This document shows, in pieces, positions 45,319 through 54,525 of a DNA stretch of 55,086 bases. A program made the translations under genes and the position numbers. Source of the DNA: Verrucomicrobiota bacterium (GTDB lineage Bacteria; Verrucomicrobiota; Verrucomicrobiia; CAIQCK01); assembly GCA_026397915.1 (NCBI GenBank), contig JAPLTX010000062.1, positions 1-55,086 on the forward strand, in the 5' to 3' direction. The notes under the pieces are model-generated. The model was given only the letters and a program-made list of their open reading frames with translations. It made no database searches and had not been told where the DNA came from. The first letter of the stretch is position 1; every line of letters starts with the position of its first letter.

Positions 45319-47585
45319 AGACATTATTGTTTGCCGCGGTCACGCTCGCCGGCTTGGTCGCGACGGCGTCGGCCGATCTCATCGCGACCAACCTCGTCAT
45401 TCGGTCGGGGACGTCCGCGACGCTGGCGTTTCTGGCGCGCGAGCCGGCAACAGCGGAGGTGGCGCTGCTGACGTTCCAAGCGCGGCTGGAATCACCCCGC
45501 ATCGGTGGCTCGACCTACGCTATGCGCCTCCAACTCAACGGCCAGGCGCTGGAGCCGGAACACGTCGTCAACAAGCTCTGCAAGCTCACGATGCGCGAAG
45601 GCCGGCAGCTCGGCTGGTTCGCCAGCCCTGGCTGGCGTGTGCCGTATGCGCCCGATTTTACCGCGAATGAGAAGTCCAAGTCACCCATCAGCATCGCGGA
45701 CCCGGAGCCGCATCGCTGGACGTTCGATGTGACGCGGTTGGTGCGACCATCAGGAAACCGGCTTGTTATCGCTGCGATTTCCAATCTGCCGCTGACCAGC
45801 CCACTGACGTTGGGGCAGATCGAACTGGTCTTCAAACCGTCCGAGTTCGTGAAGCGCGTGAAATGGGAAGAAGAAGAGGAGTTGGTATGGACCGGGCCGT
45901 CGGTGTTCGTGCCGGCGAAGGAACGCCGCGTGGACTACCACGTTGAGCCACGCGGCGACCGCGCATTACGGGTGACGGCGGGCGGAGAGTCGTTCGACAT
46001 CGAGAGCGAGTTTCGCTGCACGGACCCCGGCGCGTTCCGCGTGAAACGCAGCGTGCGCTCGCTGGCCGAGTGTGTCGAAGTGACGGATTCGGTCGAGAAC
46101 CTCTCCGACCACGACATCGGGCTGATGATCCATCATCGCGTGCCGCTGGCGGCGCGGAAGACCGAGTCGCTCCATCTCTGCGGCTGGCCGAAGGCGATGA
46201 AGGAAGGCTCGCAGCATCAGGCGATGCATCCGTCGGTTTTTGTGGCGACCGACGCCGGCGGTTTCGCGTTGCTCGCGAGGGACGACGTGTTCCGGGTGCA
46301 TTGCCGCAGCGCGTTGGAGGGCGGCGTGGCGAGCATCAGCGATGAACGCTTCGGCCTCGCGCCGCGCGCCCGCTACACGATGCGATGGAACTTCTTCCCC
46401 GTGCCGTCGCGCGACTATTGGGATTTCGTCAACGCCGCCCGGCGCGCGTTGGACGTAAACTTCACGCTCGACGGGCCGATGGGTTTCATGAGCACGCCGC
46501 GCGCGTCGGCCCCGGTGCCGACGGACGCGGAACTGAAGGCGTTCGCCGACAACCGCAGCCTGCGCTACGTCAGCGCGAACATTCCCTATGCCGAGAAGCC
46601 GAAATACCGCTACCTGCACGGCACGGGCTATCTCGAAGCAGACAGTTGGGCAGCGCGGACGAAAGAGCTGCTGCAACGACTCGCGAAGCTGCGGCCGGGG
46701 CTGATACCGGTCACCTACTTCCACGAATTCATCTCGACGGAAACTGGGTCGCCGGAAAAATACCGCGACTCGCGCGTGCTGCGCAGCGACGGCGCGCAAG
46801 CGAGTTACCCGTATAGCTATCCGTTGCCGATGTTCTGCCCGACGTTCGACGACAGCTACGGGCGCGCACTGCCGGGCTTTTTCGAGTGGGCACGGCGGGC
46901 CGTCGGCGCGCGCGGGATTTACTGGGACGAAATGGATGGCAGCAGCGAGACCTACACGTTTGACGGCCGCTGGGACGGTCACACCGTCGTGATGAACCCG
47001 AAGACGCTGAAGGTTTTGCAGAAGCCCGCGATGATTACGCTGTTGAGCCAGGAGTGGCGCATCAAGCAGGCGAAAGACATTCTCAAGCACGGCCCGCTCA
47101 TTGCCAACGGCCAACCACAGACCGAGAGTATGGCGCGCGTCCACTTCCTGCGCTTTGTAGAAACTGGTGACATCAACCACCTGATCCACGCGCAGCTCTA
47201 TACGCCCGTCGGCCTCGGCGACCACCTGACCGAGAAGACCGAGAAAGACATTGCCCGCCAGATCCGCGCGCATCTGCGGTTTGGTTGCCTCTACTATTAT
47301 TATGGGAGCCACATCCAGACGACCCACCCGCAACTGACGAGCCGGATGTATCCGTTCACACCCATCGAGCTGCATCCCGGCGTGCTCATCGGCAAAGAAC
47401 GCATCCTGACCACGCGCAGCGGCACGTTCGGCTGGGGTGACCGTTCGAAGCACGAGGTCCACGCCTTTGACGACGCTGGCCGCGAAGTGTTGGACTTCAA
47501 AGCTGAGACAACCGAGTGCAACGGGGCGACGTTGACCGAACTGAGCCTTGCCAAAGGCTGGAGCGCGGCGATTATGAGGAAATGA
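45315..47585 (+). CDS. Exported TIM-barrel protein, paralogue of the 27541 product
   Basis: The 756-residue product has a signal peptide (KTLLFAAVTLAGLVATASAD). It lacks the N-terminal CBM9-like domain of its paralogue but shares the rest: a beta-rich middle, RALDVNFT, RVLRSDGAQASY, ARGIYWDEMDGSSETY (candidate acidic site), GLGDHLTEKTEKD, KERILTTRSGTFGWGDRSKHEVH and the end KGWSAAIMRK. No named family was recognised; a glycosidase-like TIM barrel is the best description. The ATG at 45315 overlaps the preceding stop and follows AAGGAAA. Its own stop overlaps the next start (ATGA at 47582). Confidence 0.82.
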   Translation: MKTLLFAAVTLAGLVATASADLIATNLVIRSGTSATLAFLAREPATAEVALLTFQARLESPRIGGSTYAMRLQLNGQALEPEHVVNKLCKLTMREGRQLGWFASPGWRVPYAPDFTANEKSKSPISIADPEPHRWTFDVTRLVRPSGNRLVIAAISNLPLTSPLTLGQIELVFKPSEFVKRVKWEEEEELVWTGPSVFVPAKERRVDYHVEPRGDRALRVTAGGESFDIESEFRCTDPGAFRVKRSVRSLAECVEVTDSVENLSDHDIGLMIHHRVPLAARKTESLHLCGWPKAMKEGSQHQAMHPSVFVATDAGGFALLARDDVFRVHCRSALEGGVASISDERFGLAPRARYTMRWNFFPVPSRDYWDFVNAARRALDVNFTLDGPMGFMSTPRASAPVPTDAELKAFADNRSLRYVSANIPYAEKPKYRYLHGTGYLEADSWAARTKELLQRLAKLRPGLIPVTYFHEFISTETGSPEKYRDSRVLRSDGAQASYPYSYPLPMFCPTFDDSYGRALPGFFEWARRAVGARGIYWDEMDGSSETYTFDGRWDGHTVVMNPKTLKVLQKPAMITLLSQEWRIKQAKDILKHGPLIANGQPQTESMARVHFLRFVETGDINHLIHAQLYTPVGLGDHLTEKTEKDIARQIRAHLRFGCLYYYYGSHIQTTHPQLTSRMYPFTPIELHPGVLIGKERILTTRSGTFGWGDRSKHEVHAFDDAGREVLDFKAETTECNGATLTELSLAKGWSAAIMRK

Positions 47586-50221
47586 TGAGAATAGCAGTCG
47601 CAATCCTGATGGTTGTGCTCGCGTCGGCGGGAGGCGAGGTGTTTGGTGGCGAACCCAAGCGTTACCCTGTTCCCCCGAAATGCATTCAGGCGGAGAGCGG
47701 CCATTGCTACATCGCCAGCATGGACTTCGGCGAGGAGGGCGACAAGGACGCGGACAACAAGTCCGGCCTGCTGCTGTTCGAGGATGGCAAACCCCTCGGA
47801 CCGGCGCGCGCCGTGCACAAGGACATCCGCGAGAAGGGCGGCGGACGGTATTCGCACTGGACGCGGCACGGCCTTTACATGTCCGCGTCGGACAACACCG
47901 ACCCGCGCAAGAACGGCCGCAAGTATGAGGTCGCGTCAACGAACGCGGAGAGCGAACTCGCCGGGCTGGCGGAGATTCCGTCCACGCCCAAACGCCACGT
48001 CGAGGTCATCCGTGGTTCGCGCCACGAATACACGCTCCGTCTTAATGGCAATCTCGATTACGAGAACAGCCACACGCGCTTCAACATGGGCTTTGCCGTC
48101 GCGTTCCAGCCGAACGTCTCGCTGACCATCGCCAACACCGGCAGCCGGCCTGTGTTCTGGCCGAAGATCGTCGCGAACGGCATGCGCGACTGGAGCACCT
48201 ACGAGAGCCTGTTGGCCGACTTCACGCGCGGCGCGACCAACGATCAGGAGCGCGCGCTGTTCATTTGGCAGACCGCGCGCGAAAACCGCTACCACTGCCT
48301 GCCGCTGTTCCCCGACAACGAGTTCCACGACCCGGTGAAGATATTCAACTCCTACGGGCTGAACCTGTGCGATGACATGGGCTACTGCGGCTGCTCGCTG
48401 TTCAAGCATGCGGGGCTGGGCAAGCCGAAGTATTCGCTCGACCCGAAGGTGCGCAGCTTGAATGGCCACATGATGTGCGAGGCAGTGGTGGACGACCGCC
48501 ACCAGTTCATTGACATAGATGAGAGCGTGTTCTACCTCGACCGCGAGAACGAGCGACCTGTCAGCGGTGACGCCTGCGCGCACGACCATGATCTCGTGCG
48601 GCGCGAGGTCCACTACGGGCCGGTGTTCGGCGGATGGGCGGACAGCGAAGGATCCGCCGCGATCTTCGGCAACGACGACCGCGCCACGCAGCTTTTCCTG
48701 CGCAGCCACGCGATGAGCTACACGCTGCGGCCCGGCGAGCGCGTCGTGTTTCGCTGGGACAACATCGGCAAATATGCCGCGCACAGCGAGAAGTGGGACC
48801 AGGAGCCGCCATTCTACGGCAACTCGAAGTTCATCTATGCGCCGCGGATCGAGGACGGCGCGGCGGCCGGCACGCTCGTGTATGCCGTGGATACGCCGTG
48901 GGCCATCTGCGGCGGGACGCTGCGGGCGGGGTTCACGGGCGGCAACGCGGAGGATAAGTTTGCACTCGACGTGCGGCTCGACGGCAAGAAGGTGACGCGC
49001 GTCTGGGAAGGCGCGGCGCGCGGGCAACTGAAGGCGAACGTGGTGATTGACGACGCGCTCCAGCCGCGACGCGCGCCGGCGAAATATCACTACGAGGTTA
49101 TTGTGACAGTTCCGTCCGGCGACGCGAAGCTCAAGTCGCTGGAAATCGAAACCGACGTGATGGCCGCGCCGTTATCGTTGCCACGGCTGCGGCGCGGCGA
49201 GAACGAGTTTGTCTATGCCGACAAACAAGATGGCCCACACGAGATCACAATCACGCAGGAGTGGCGCGAGTGCGACACGCTGAAGCCACCGTTGCCACCC
49301 ACGACCCCGGAGTATCCCGCAGCCGGGACGACAATCCGCGACTCGATGGTGACGTTCAAGTGGCCCGCCACCGACGGCGCTCGCGCGTGGCACATCCAGG
49401 TCAGCCAGCGCGAGGATTTTCGCATCCCGTATCGTCCGAGCTACGACGTGGTCATTCGCGACCGGCAGTGGTGCGTGCCTTACACCGGCATGTTCGCGCC
49501 CGACACGACCTATCACTGGCGCGTGCGCGCCCGCGACAAGCGCGGCATCTGGAGCGAGTGGAGTCCGGCGTGGGCGTTCCGTTGGGAAGGCCCGCGCACC
49601 CCGCTCAACGTGCGCAGCGAAGCCCGTGCCGGTGGCCTGCTGTTGCGTTGGGAGCCGAACCCGCACGGCACGCGGCCTGTGGCCTACGATGTCTATGGCT
49701 CGGACGAGAAAGGCTTCTCCGTCCACAAGGACGCCTACGATTCCTACGCGCGCGGCAGAGTGCCGGCGAACTTCCTCGGCCGCACCACCGGAACGGAGAT
49801 GCCTGTCGTCTCGCCGACACCGAGCCACGCGAACATGAACAAGTGCTACTACCGCGTCGTGGCCATGGACGCGAACGGCACCGAGAGCATCTGCTCCGAT
49901 TACGCTGAGATGCTGCATCCGAGCTTTTGGAGCAAGCCGCCCGCGACAGCGAAGGTCGGCGCGCCGTTCTTGTATCAGCCCGGCGTCATCCGATCGCTCG
50001 GCGACGCGCAGCATCGCGACGAGCCGAAGGGCAACGGTTTCTGGGAGGCTGAGGAACTTACGTTCACGCTACGCAAAGCCCCTGCGTGGCTGAAGCTCGA
50101 CGCGAAGACCGGCCTTCTCGCCGGCACGCCCGACGCGTCTGGCAAGTGCCGGGTCGAGATCGAAGTCCGCACACAGTTCGGCGGCGCTGCAACGCAGGAG
50201 TTTGAGTTGGCTGTAAAGTAG
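47582..50221 (+). CDS. Exported transglutaminase-like protein with Fn3 and putative-Ig repeats
   Basis: The 880-residue protein has a signal peptide (RIAVAILMVVLASAGGEVFGG). A transglutaminase-like core (residues ~230-330) shows the Cys-His-Asp order: GYCGCSLF (Cys269), NGHMMCEAVV (His296) and FIDIDES (Asp311). The C-terminal ~310 residues contain a fibronectin-type repeat pair (FKWPATDGARAWHIQVSQ, LLRWEPNPHGTRPVAYDVYG) and a last putative-Ig domain with LDAKTGLLAGTPDASG. Bacterial exported transglutaminase-like proteins are often proteases or amidases. The stop codon of the upstream gene overlaps its ATG and a second ATG follows immediately. It ends in TAG just before the nested repeat at 50225. 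Confidence 0.83.
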   Translation: MMRIAVAILMVVLASAGGEVFGGEPKRYPVPPKCIQAESGHCYIASMDFGEEGDKDADNKSGLLLFEDGKPLGPARAVHKDIREKGGGRYSHWTRHGLYMSASDNTDPRKNGRKYEVASTNAESELAGLAEIPSTPKRHVEVIRGSRHEYTLRLNGNLDYENSHTRFNMGFAVAFQPNVSLTIANTGSRPVFWPKIVANGMRDWSTYESLLADFTRGATNDQERALFIWQTARENRYHCLPLFPDNEFHDPVKIFNSYGLNLCDDMGYCGCSLFKHAGLGKPKYSLDPKVRSLNGHMMCEAVVDDRHQFIDIDESVFYLDRENERPVSGDACAHDHDLVRREVHYGPVFGGWADSEGSAAIFGNDDRATQLFLRSHAMSYTLRPGERVVFRWDNIGKYAAHSEKWDQEPPFYGNSKFIYAPRIEDGAAAGTLVYAVDTPWAICGGTLRAGFTGGNAEDKFALDVRLDGKKVTRVWEGAARGQLKANVVIDDALQPRRAPAKYHYEVIVTVPSGDAKLKSLEIETDVMAAPLSLPRLRRGENEFVYADKQDGPHEITITQEWRECDTLKPPLPPTTPEYPAAGTTIRDSMVTFKWPATDGARAWHIQVSQREDFRIPYRPSYDVVIRDRQWCVPYTGMFAPDTTYHWRVRARDKRGIWSEWSPAWAFRWEGPRTPLNVRSEARAGGLLLRWEPNPHGTRPVAYDVYGSDEKGFSVHKDAYDSYARGRVPANFLGRTTGTEMPVVSPTPSHANMNKCYYRVVAMDANGTESICSDYAEMLHPSFWSKPPATAKVGAPFLYQPGVIRSLGDAQHRDEPKGNGFWEAEELTFTLRKAPAWLKLDAKTGLLAGTPDASGKCRVEIEVRTQFGGAATQEFELAVK

Positions 50222-50224
50222 TCA

Positions 50225-50274
50225 TCACGCTCCGCGTGATGATCAATTATGAGATTTCGTCACGCGGAGCGTGA
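50225..50274. repeat. Nested inverted repeat between operon genes
   Basis: The 15-base arm TCACGCTCCGCGTGA at 50225-50239 is the exact reverse complement of TCACGCGGAGCGTGA at 50260-50274, with a 20-base loop. Each arm is itself nearly palindromic (TCACGC...GCGTGA). It begins four bases after the upstream stop codon. It could act as a terminator-like or RNA-stabilising element between genes, but no T-run follows. Confidence 0.75.
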
Positions 50275-50314
50275 CGGCCACTATGTTTTAGGCGTAGCCT
50301 GCGACTTGGTCGCA

Positions 50315-52639
50315 ATGAGGACGAACTGTTTAGTTGTTGCTGTGCGAAGTGGATTGCTGCTGGCCTTGGCAGCGTTAGTTATCCCCACAAATGCCGCGCA
50401 ACCTGACGCAGCGATGCGGCGCGCGGTTGAGGAGGATTGGGCGCGGCAGGAGAAACGCTTGGGGCGCACGGCGGGATCGGCGGAAAGCATCCGCGAGGCT
50501 GTCGCGCGGGCTGCGCGGTTGGTGGAGCATCGGCAGAGCCAACCGGATGTTGCGGCGAAGCTGGCGGAGATGCGGCGGGCGGCGGAGAGAACAGATTCGC
50601 TCGATAACGACGGCTGGCTTGCGCTTTATCGGCGAGTGCGGTGGTTTGCGCGGGAACTGGCGCTCGATGATCCGCGCATCACGGGGCAGCCGCTGGTGTT
50701 CATGAAGCGCAACCGGTTCGTCTGCCAGATGCTCCACGAATACATGGGCTACTTCCAGGACTACGGGAACGTCGCGGGCGGCGGTGGCATCTGCGTCCTC
50801 GAACGGCCCGGCTATTCGCTCAAGACGCGCGACCTCGTCCGTGGCCGGCTGACGAACGGCAACTTCACCACGCTCTCGTTGTCCTACGACGCGCAGACGG
50901 TGTTCTTCGCGTTTGCGGAACGATCGGAGAAGAAGCCGGAGTTCACGTCGCCGGAGCGGCGCTCGTTCCACATGTTCTCGATGGCGCGCGACGGCTCGGC
51001 GTTGCGGCAACTGACACGCGGCGTGGAGGACGATTTCGATCCGTGCCCGCTGCCGGACGGCGGGCTGGCGTTCATGTCGTCGCGGCGCGGCGGATTCGCG
51101 CGTTGCAACAACGCGTGGGAGCCGTGCGAAACTTACACGCTGCATCGCATGGATGCGGATGGCTCCAATATCCGCACGTTGTCGTTCCACGAGACCGACG
51201 AGTGGCATCCGTCCGTCATGAACGACGGGCGGCTCGTGTTCATCCGGTGGGATTATGTGGACCGCTCGGCGGCGAATTTCCACGGGCTTTGGACCAGCCG
51301 CGCGGATGGCACGGGCGTGGCCGGGTTGTTCGGCAACTACACGATGCGCATCAGCGCCTGCTACCAGCCGCGGCCGATTCCCGGCTCGGACAAGCTGTTG
51401 TTCCTCGCGGGAGCGCATCATGCGGACGTCGGCGGTTCGCTGGTGATGCTCGACCCGAAGCGGGCGCGGCTCGACGCGAAAACCGGCGAGGACATCCTCG
51501 ACGCGACGCAGGCGCTGACGCCGGAGATTTGTTTCCCGGAATCGGCTGGCTGGCCGAAGAGCTACTTCCACAGCCCGTGGCCGCTGTCGGAGGATGTGTT
51601 CCTCGTGTCGTTCAGCTTCGATCCGCTGCCGGGGATGAGTTCCGGCGAGAAGAAGGACACACGCACCGGGCTGTATTACTTCGATCGCTTCGGCAACCTC
51701 GAACTGCTCTACCGTGACGCGGGCATCTCTTCGATGTATCCGATTCCGCTGGCTCCGCGCACGCGGCCGCCGGTCGTCGGCTCCAACCTCGCCCCCGAAC
51801 TGGGCAATGAAGGCGAGTTTCTCCTGGGCGACGTGCGGCGCAGTTTGATGCCGTTGCCGCCGGGCCGGCCCATCCGCGAACTGCGCGTCTTCCAACTGCT
51901 GCCGAAGACCGGCACCCACACCGCCAACAATCCGCGCATCGGCCACGCGAATGCCGAGAACGCCCGCGTGCTGCTTGGCACAGTGCCGGTGGAGTCGGAC
52001 GGCTCGGCCTACTTCCGCGCGCCGGCGGGCAAGCCGCTTTATTTCCAGGCCGTGGACGCCGCGGGCCGCGCGGTGCAGAGCATGCGCAGCGAAGTCTATC
52101 TGCAACCGGGCGAACGCCGCGCCTGCGTCGGCTGCCACGAAGCGCCCGGCACCGTTGCAGTGAACCGGCCCACGCTCGCGATACGTCGCGCGCCGTCGCG
52201 TCTGCAACCCGGCCCCGACGGAACGCGCCCCATGAGTTATCTGCTGCTGGTGCAACCGGTGCTGGACCGCCATTGCGTGCGCTGTCACGACGGGCAAACT
52301 GCGACCGGCAAGAGCAAGTTGGCGTTGACTGGCGAGGTGGTAGGCAACTTCACACGCTCGTATCAGAACCTGAAGCCGCACCTGCGCTGGTATGAATGGG
52401 GCGGCGCGAGCATCAGCCAGATCGCGACGCAGCCCGGCCGCATCGGCGCCGACGCCAGCCCGCTGACGGCGATGCTCGACGACGCGACGCATCGCACGCA
52501 AGCGCAGTTGCCCGACGCCGACCGTCGCCGGCTCTATCTCTGGCTCGACGCGAACGTGCCGTTCTACGGCACCTACGACCACACCGAACAACTGGCCCAG
52601 CGCGAAGGCCGATCTGTCCCCGTGCCGCTTCAGCGGTAA
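50315..52639 (+). CDS. Exported HzsA-like PD40/di-heme cytochrome c protein
   Basis: The 774-residue product has a signal peptide (AVRSGLLLALAALVIPTNAAQP). Next come a helical N-terminal domain (residues ~35-150) and TolB/PD40-type propeller blades (FHMFSMARDGSALRQLTRG, DGGLAFMSSRRGG, TLHRMDADGSNIRTLS). The HzsA-type middle domain follows (VPVESDGSAYFRAPAGKPLYFQ as a region), with two c-type heme motifs CVGCH (Cys604-His608) and CVRCH (Cys654-His658). Related proteins in Planctomycetes and Verrucomicrobia share the fold of hydrazine synthase alpha but are not part of anammox. Here the hemes imply electron transfer or oxidation of a substrate. The ATG at 50315 is chosen for the signal peptide. 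Confidence 0.85.
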   Translation: MRTNCLVVAVRSGLLLALAALVIPTNAAQPDAAMRRAVEEDWARQEKRLGRTAGSAESIREAVARAARLVEHRQSQPDVAAKLAEMRRAAERTDSLDNDGWLALYRRVRWFARELALDDPRITGQPLVFMKRNRFVCQMLHEYMGYFQDYGNVAGGGGICVLERPGYSLKTRDLVRGRLTNGNFTTLSLSYDAQTVFFAFAERSEKKPEFTSPERRSFHMFSMARDGSALRQLTRGVEDDFDPCPLPDGGLAFMSSRRGGFARCNNAWEPCETYTLHRMDADGSNIRTLSFHETDEWHPSVMNDGRLVFIRWDYVDRSAANFHGLWTSRADGTGVAGLFGNYTMRISACYQPRPIPGSDKLLFLAGAHHADVGGSLVMLDPKRARLDAKTGEDILDATQALTPEICFPESAGWPKSYFHSPWPLSEDVFLVSFSFDPLPGMSSGEKKDTRTGLYYFDRFGNLELLYRDAGISSMYPIPLAPRTRPPVVGSNLAPELGNEGEFLLGDVRRSLMPLPPGRPIRELRVFQLLPKTGTHTANNPRIGHANAENARVLLGTVPVESDGSAYFRAPAGKPLYFQAVDAAGRAVQSMRSEVYLQPGERRACVGCHEAPGTVAVNRPTLAIRRAPSRLQPGPDGTRPMSYLLLVQPVLDRHCVRCHDGQTATGKSKLALTGEVVGNFTRSYQNLKPHLRWYEWGGASISQIATQPGRIGADASPLTAMLDDATHRTQAQLPDADRRRLYLWLDANVPFYGTYDHTEQLAQREGRSVPVPLQR

Positions 52640-53574
52640 CGCTGATCACAACCTATGAGGCCAACGATATGACAACCGAAGCATGGCGTTCCCGGCCCGT
52701 TTTCATCAGCAGCACCTTCCGCGACATGCAGGCGGAGCGCGACCACCTGCGCGAACACGTCTTCCCACGGCTCGAAGAAAAACTCCGCGAGCACCGCCAT
52801 CATCTGGAGCCGATTGACCTGCGCCAAGGCGTCGAGACCGCCGACGCCGCCACCGAGGCCGCGCGCGAGTTGCTCGTGCTCAAGGTCTGCCTCGACGAAA
52901 TCAAGCGCAGCCGGCCCTTTCTCATCGTCCTGCTCGGCGACCGTTACGGCTGGGTGCCGCCCGACGACCGCATGGCCGTGGCCGCGCAGGAAGCCGGCTT
53001 CCAGACCGACCTCACCGGCAAGAGCGTCACCGCCCTCGAAATCGAGTTCGGCATCCTCAAGGAAGACCCCGCCCAGCGCCGCCGCAGTTTCTTCTTCTTC
53101 CGCGAGCCGCTGCCCTGCGACGACCCCGACTACAACGACGCCTGCTCGCCCGACCCGCAGGTGCGCGCCCGGCACGACAAACTCAAGGCCATGAAGCGCC
53201 GCCTGAGCGAAGACCCCGAACTCGGCCCGCGCGTCCACACCTACCACGCCGGATGGGACGCGCAGAACAAGCGTGTCACCGGCCTGGAGGAATGGGGCAA
53301 CCAAGTCTTCAAACTTCTCTGGGAAGATTTGAAGGAGGAAACCCGCGCGTTCGCCGCCCAGCCGCCGCCCACGTGGGAGGAAGCGGAGCGGCAGGCTCTC
53401 GCGGAGTTTGTCGAACATCGCACGCGCGGCTTCGTTGGCCGCGAGGAGATCACCCGCCAGTTGCTGGCGCTGGCTCAATCGCCTCAAGCCGACGGCGCTC
53501 CCTGGGCCGCGTGCGTCACCGGTCAACCCGGTTCCGGCAAGAGCGCGCTCTTCGCCCATCTCTTCCGCGAACTC

Positions 53575-53662
53575 TCAACCACTCCATAACCGCAAAACTC
53601 CAATACTCCACCACTCCGTTCCCCCAATACTCCAACACTCCATCACTCCACCACTCCGCACC
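53575..53662. repeat. Tandem octamer array inserted in a STAND gene
   Basis: Eleven 8-base units close to TCCANNAC run from 53575 to 53662 (e.g. TCCAATAC, TCCACCAC, TCCAACAC, TCCATCAC). They lie about 45 bases after the P-loop coding region, where relatives would encode the loop between the P-loop helix and the next strand. The second unit TCCATAAC creates the in-frame TAA stop at 53587-53589. Confidence 0.85.
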
Positions 53663-54447
53663 TTCTTCTCCTCTCCGTCGCCGCTGGCATCAGCACCCGC
53701 AGCGCGTCGGTGGACGCCATGCTGCGGCGCTGGATTCAGGAACTGGCGGACTTCCTCCAGATCGCCAACCCGCTGCCGGAAAAGGCCAGCGCGGAGGACG
53801 TGGACAACGCCTTTGCCGCCCTGCTGGGCCGCGCCGCCCAACAGCGCCGCGTGGTGGTCCTGATGGACGCCTTGAACCAATTCGAGCCGACCGTCCGCGC
53901 CCGGCATCTCACCTGGCTCAAGGCGAAGTCCTGGCCGCCCAACGCCCGCCTCATCGCCACCTCGCTGCCGGAGCAGAACGCGGTGGCGCTCTCCCAATGG
54001 GTCGGCGTCGAGGAGTTGGACCTGCCGCCGCTGACGGAAGCCGATGCGGAGCAGATCGCGAAGAAGGTCTGGCAACGCTACCACCGCCAGTTCAACCGCG
54101 AGGTCTTCCAGGTGCTGGCCGGCAAACGCCAGCCCGATGGCGTCGCGTCTGCCGGCAATCCGCTCTGGCTTAATCTCGCCCTCGAACAACTCAACCTGCT
54201 CGATGCCGACGATTTTGCGCGGGCCGAGCGCGAGTTCACCGGCGCCCCAGCCGAACGGTTGCGCGCGATGGTGTTGGACGTGGCCCGCCGGCTGCCCGCC
54301 GATGTCGAGGGCTTGTTCGATTGGATGCTGGAGCACACCGAGAAAGTGCATGGCGCCGCCTGGACCCGCGCGCTGGCCACCGCCATCGCCCTCAGCCGCT
54401 CCGGCTGGCGCGAAACCGACCTACTGGCCCTCGTGCCGCGCTTCTGC

Positions 54448-54525
54448 GTAGCCGCCGAGGTAACGAGGCGGTCCGGGAGCGCGGGCGTTGAAGCCAGCAA
54501 TCCGCCGTCTCACGACAGCGGCTAC
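54448..54525. repeat. Palindromic element inserted in frame in the STAND gene
   Basis: The arms 54448-54471 and 54502-54525 pair with 17 of 24 matches, including perfect ends GTAGCCGC/GCGGCTAC. The element is 78 bases, exactly 26 codons, and begins on a codon boundary, so it adds VAAEVTRRSGSAGVEAS... without a stop. It resembles the palindromic intergenic repeats of this group but sits inside a gene, between ALVPRFC and ENFDAVRLAALRRAF. Confidence 0.65.

Noticed and set aside
43060..45324. A 754-codon open frame on the minus strand opposite the Tat hydrolase and ceramidase-like genes
   Set aside because: It is a GC-rich antisense shadow: Arg/Ala/Val-rich with no domain. The plus-strand genes have signal peptides, motifs and overlaps. 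Similar shadows at 45966-47939 and 50375-52591 (minus) and 960-2282 (plus) were dropped for the same reason.
50315..52639. Anammox hydrazine synthase
   Set aside because: Only the alpha-like fold is present, without beta/gamma subunits or other anammox genes; the neighbours are catabolic hydrolases.
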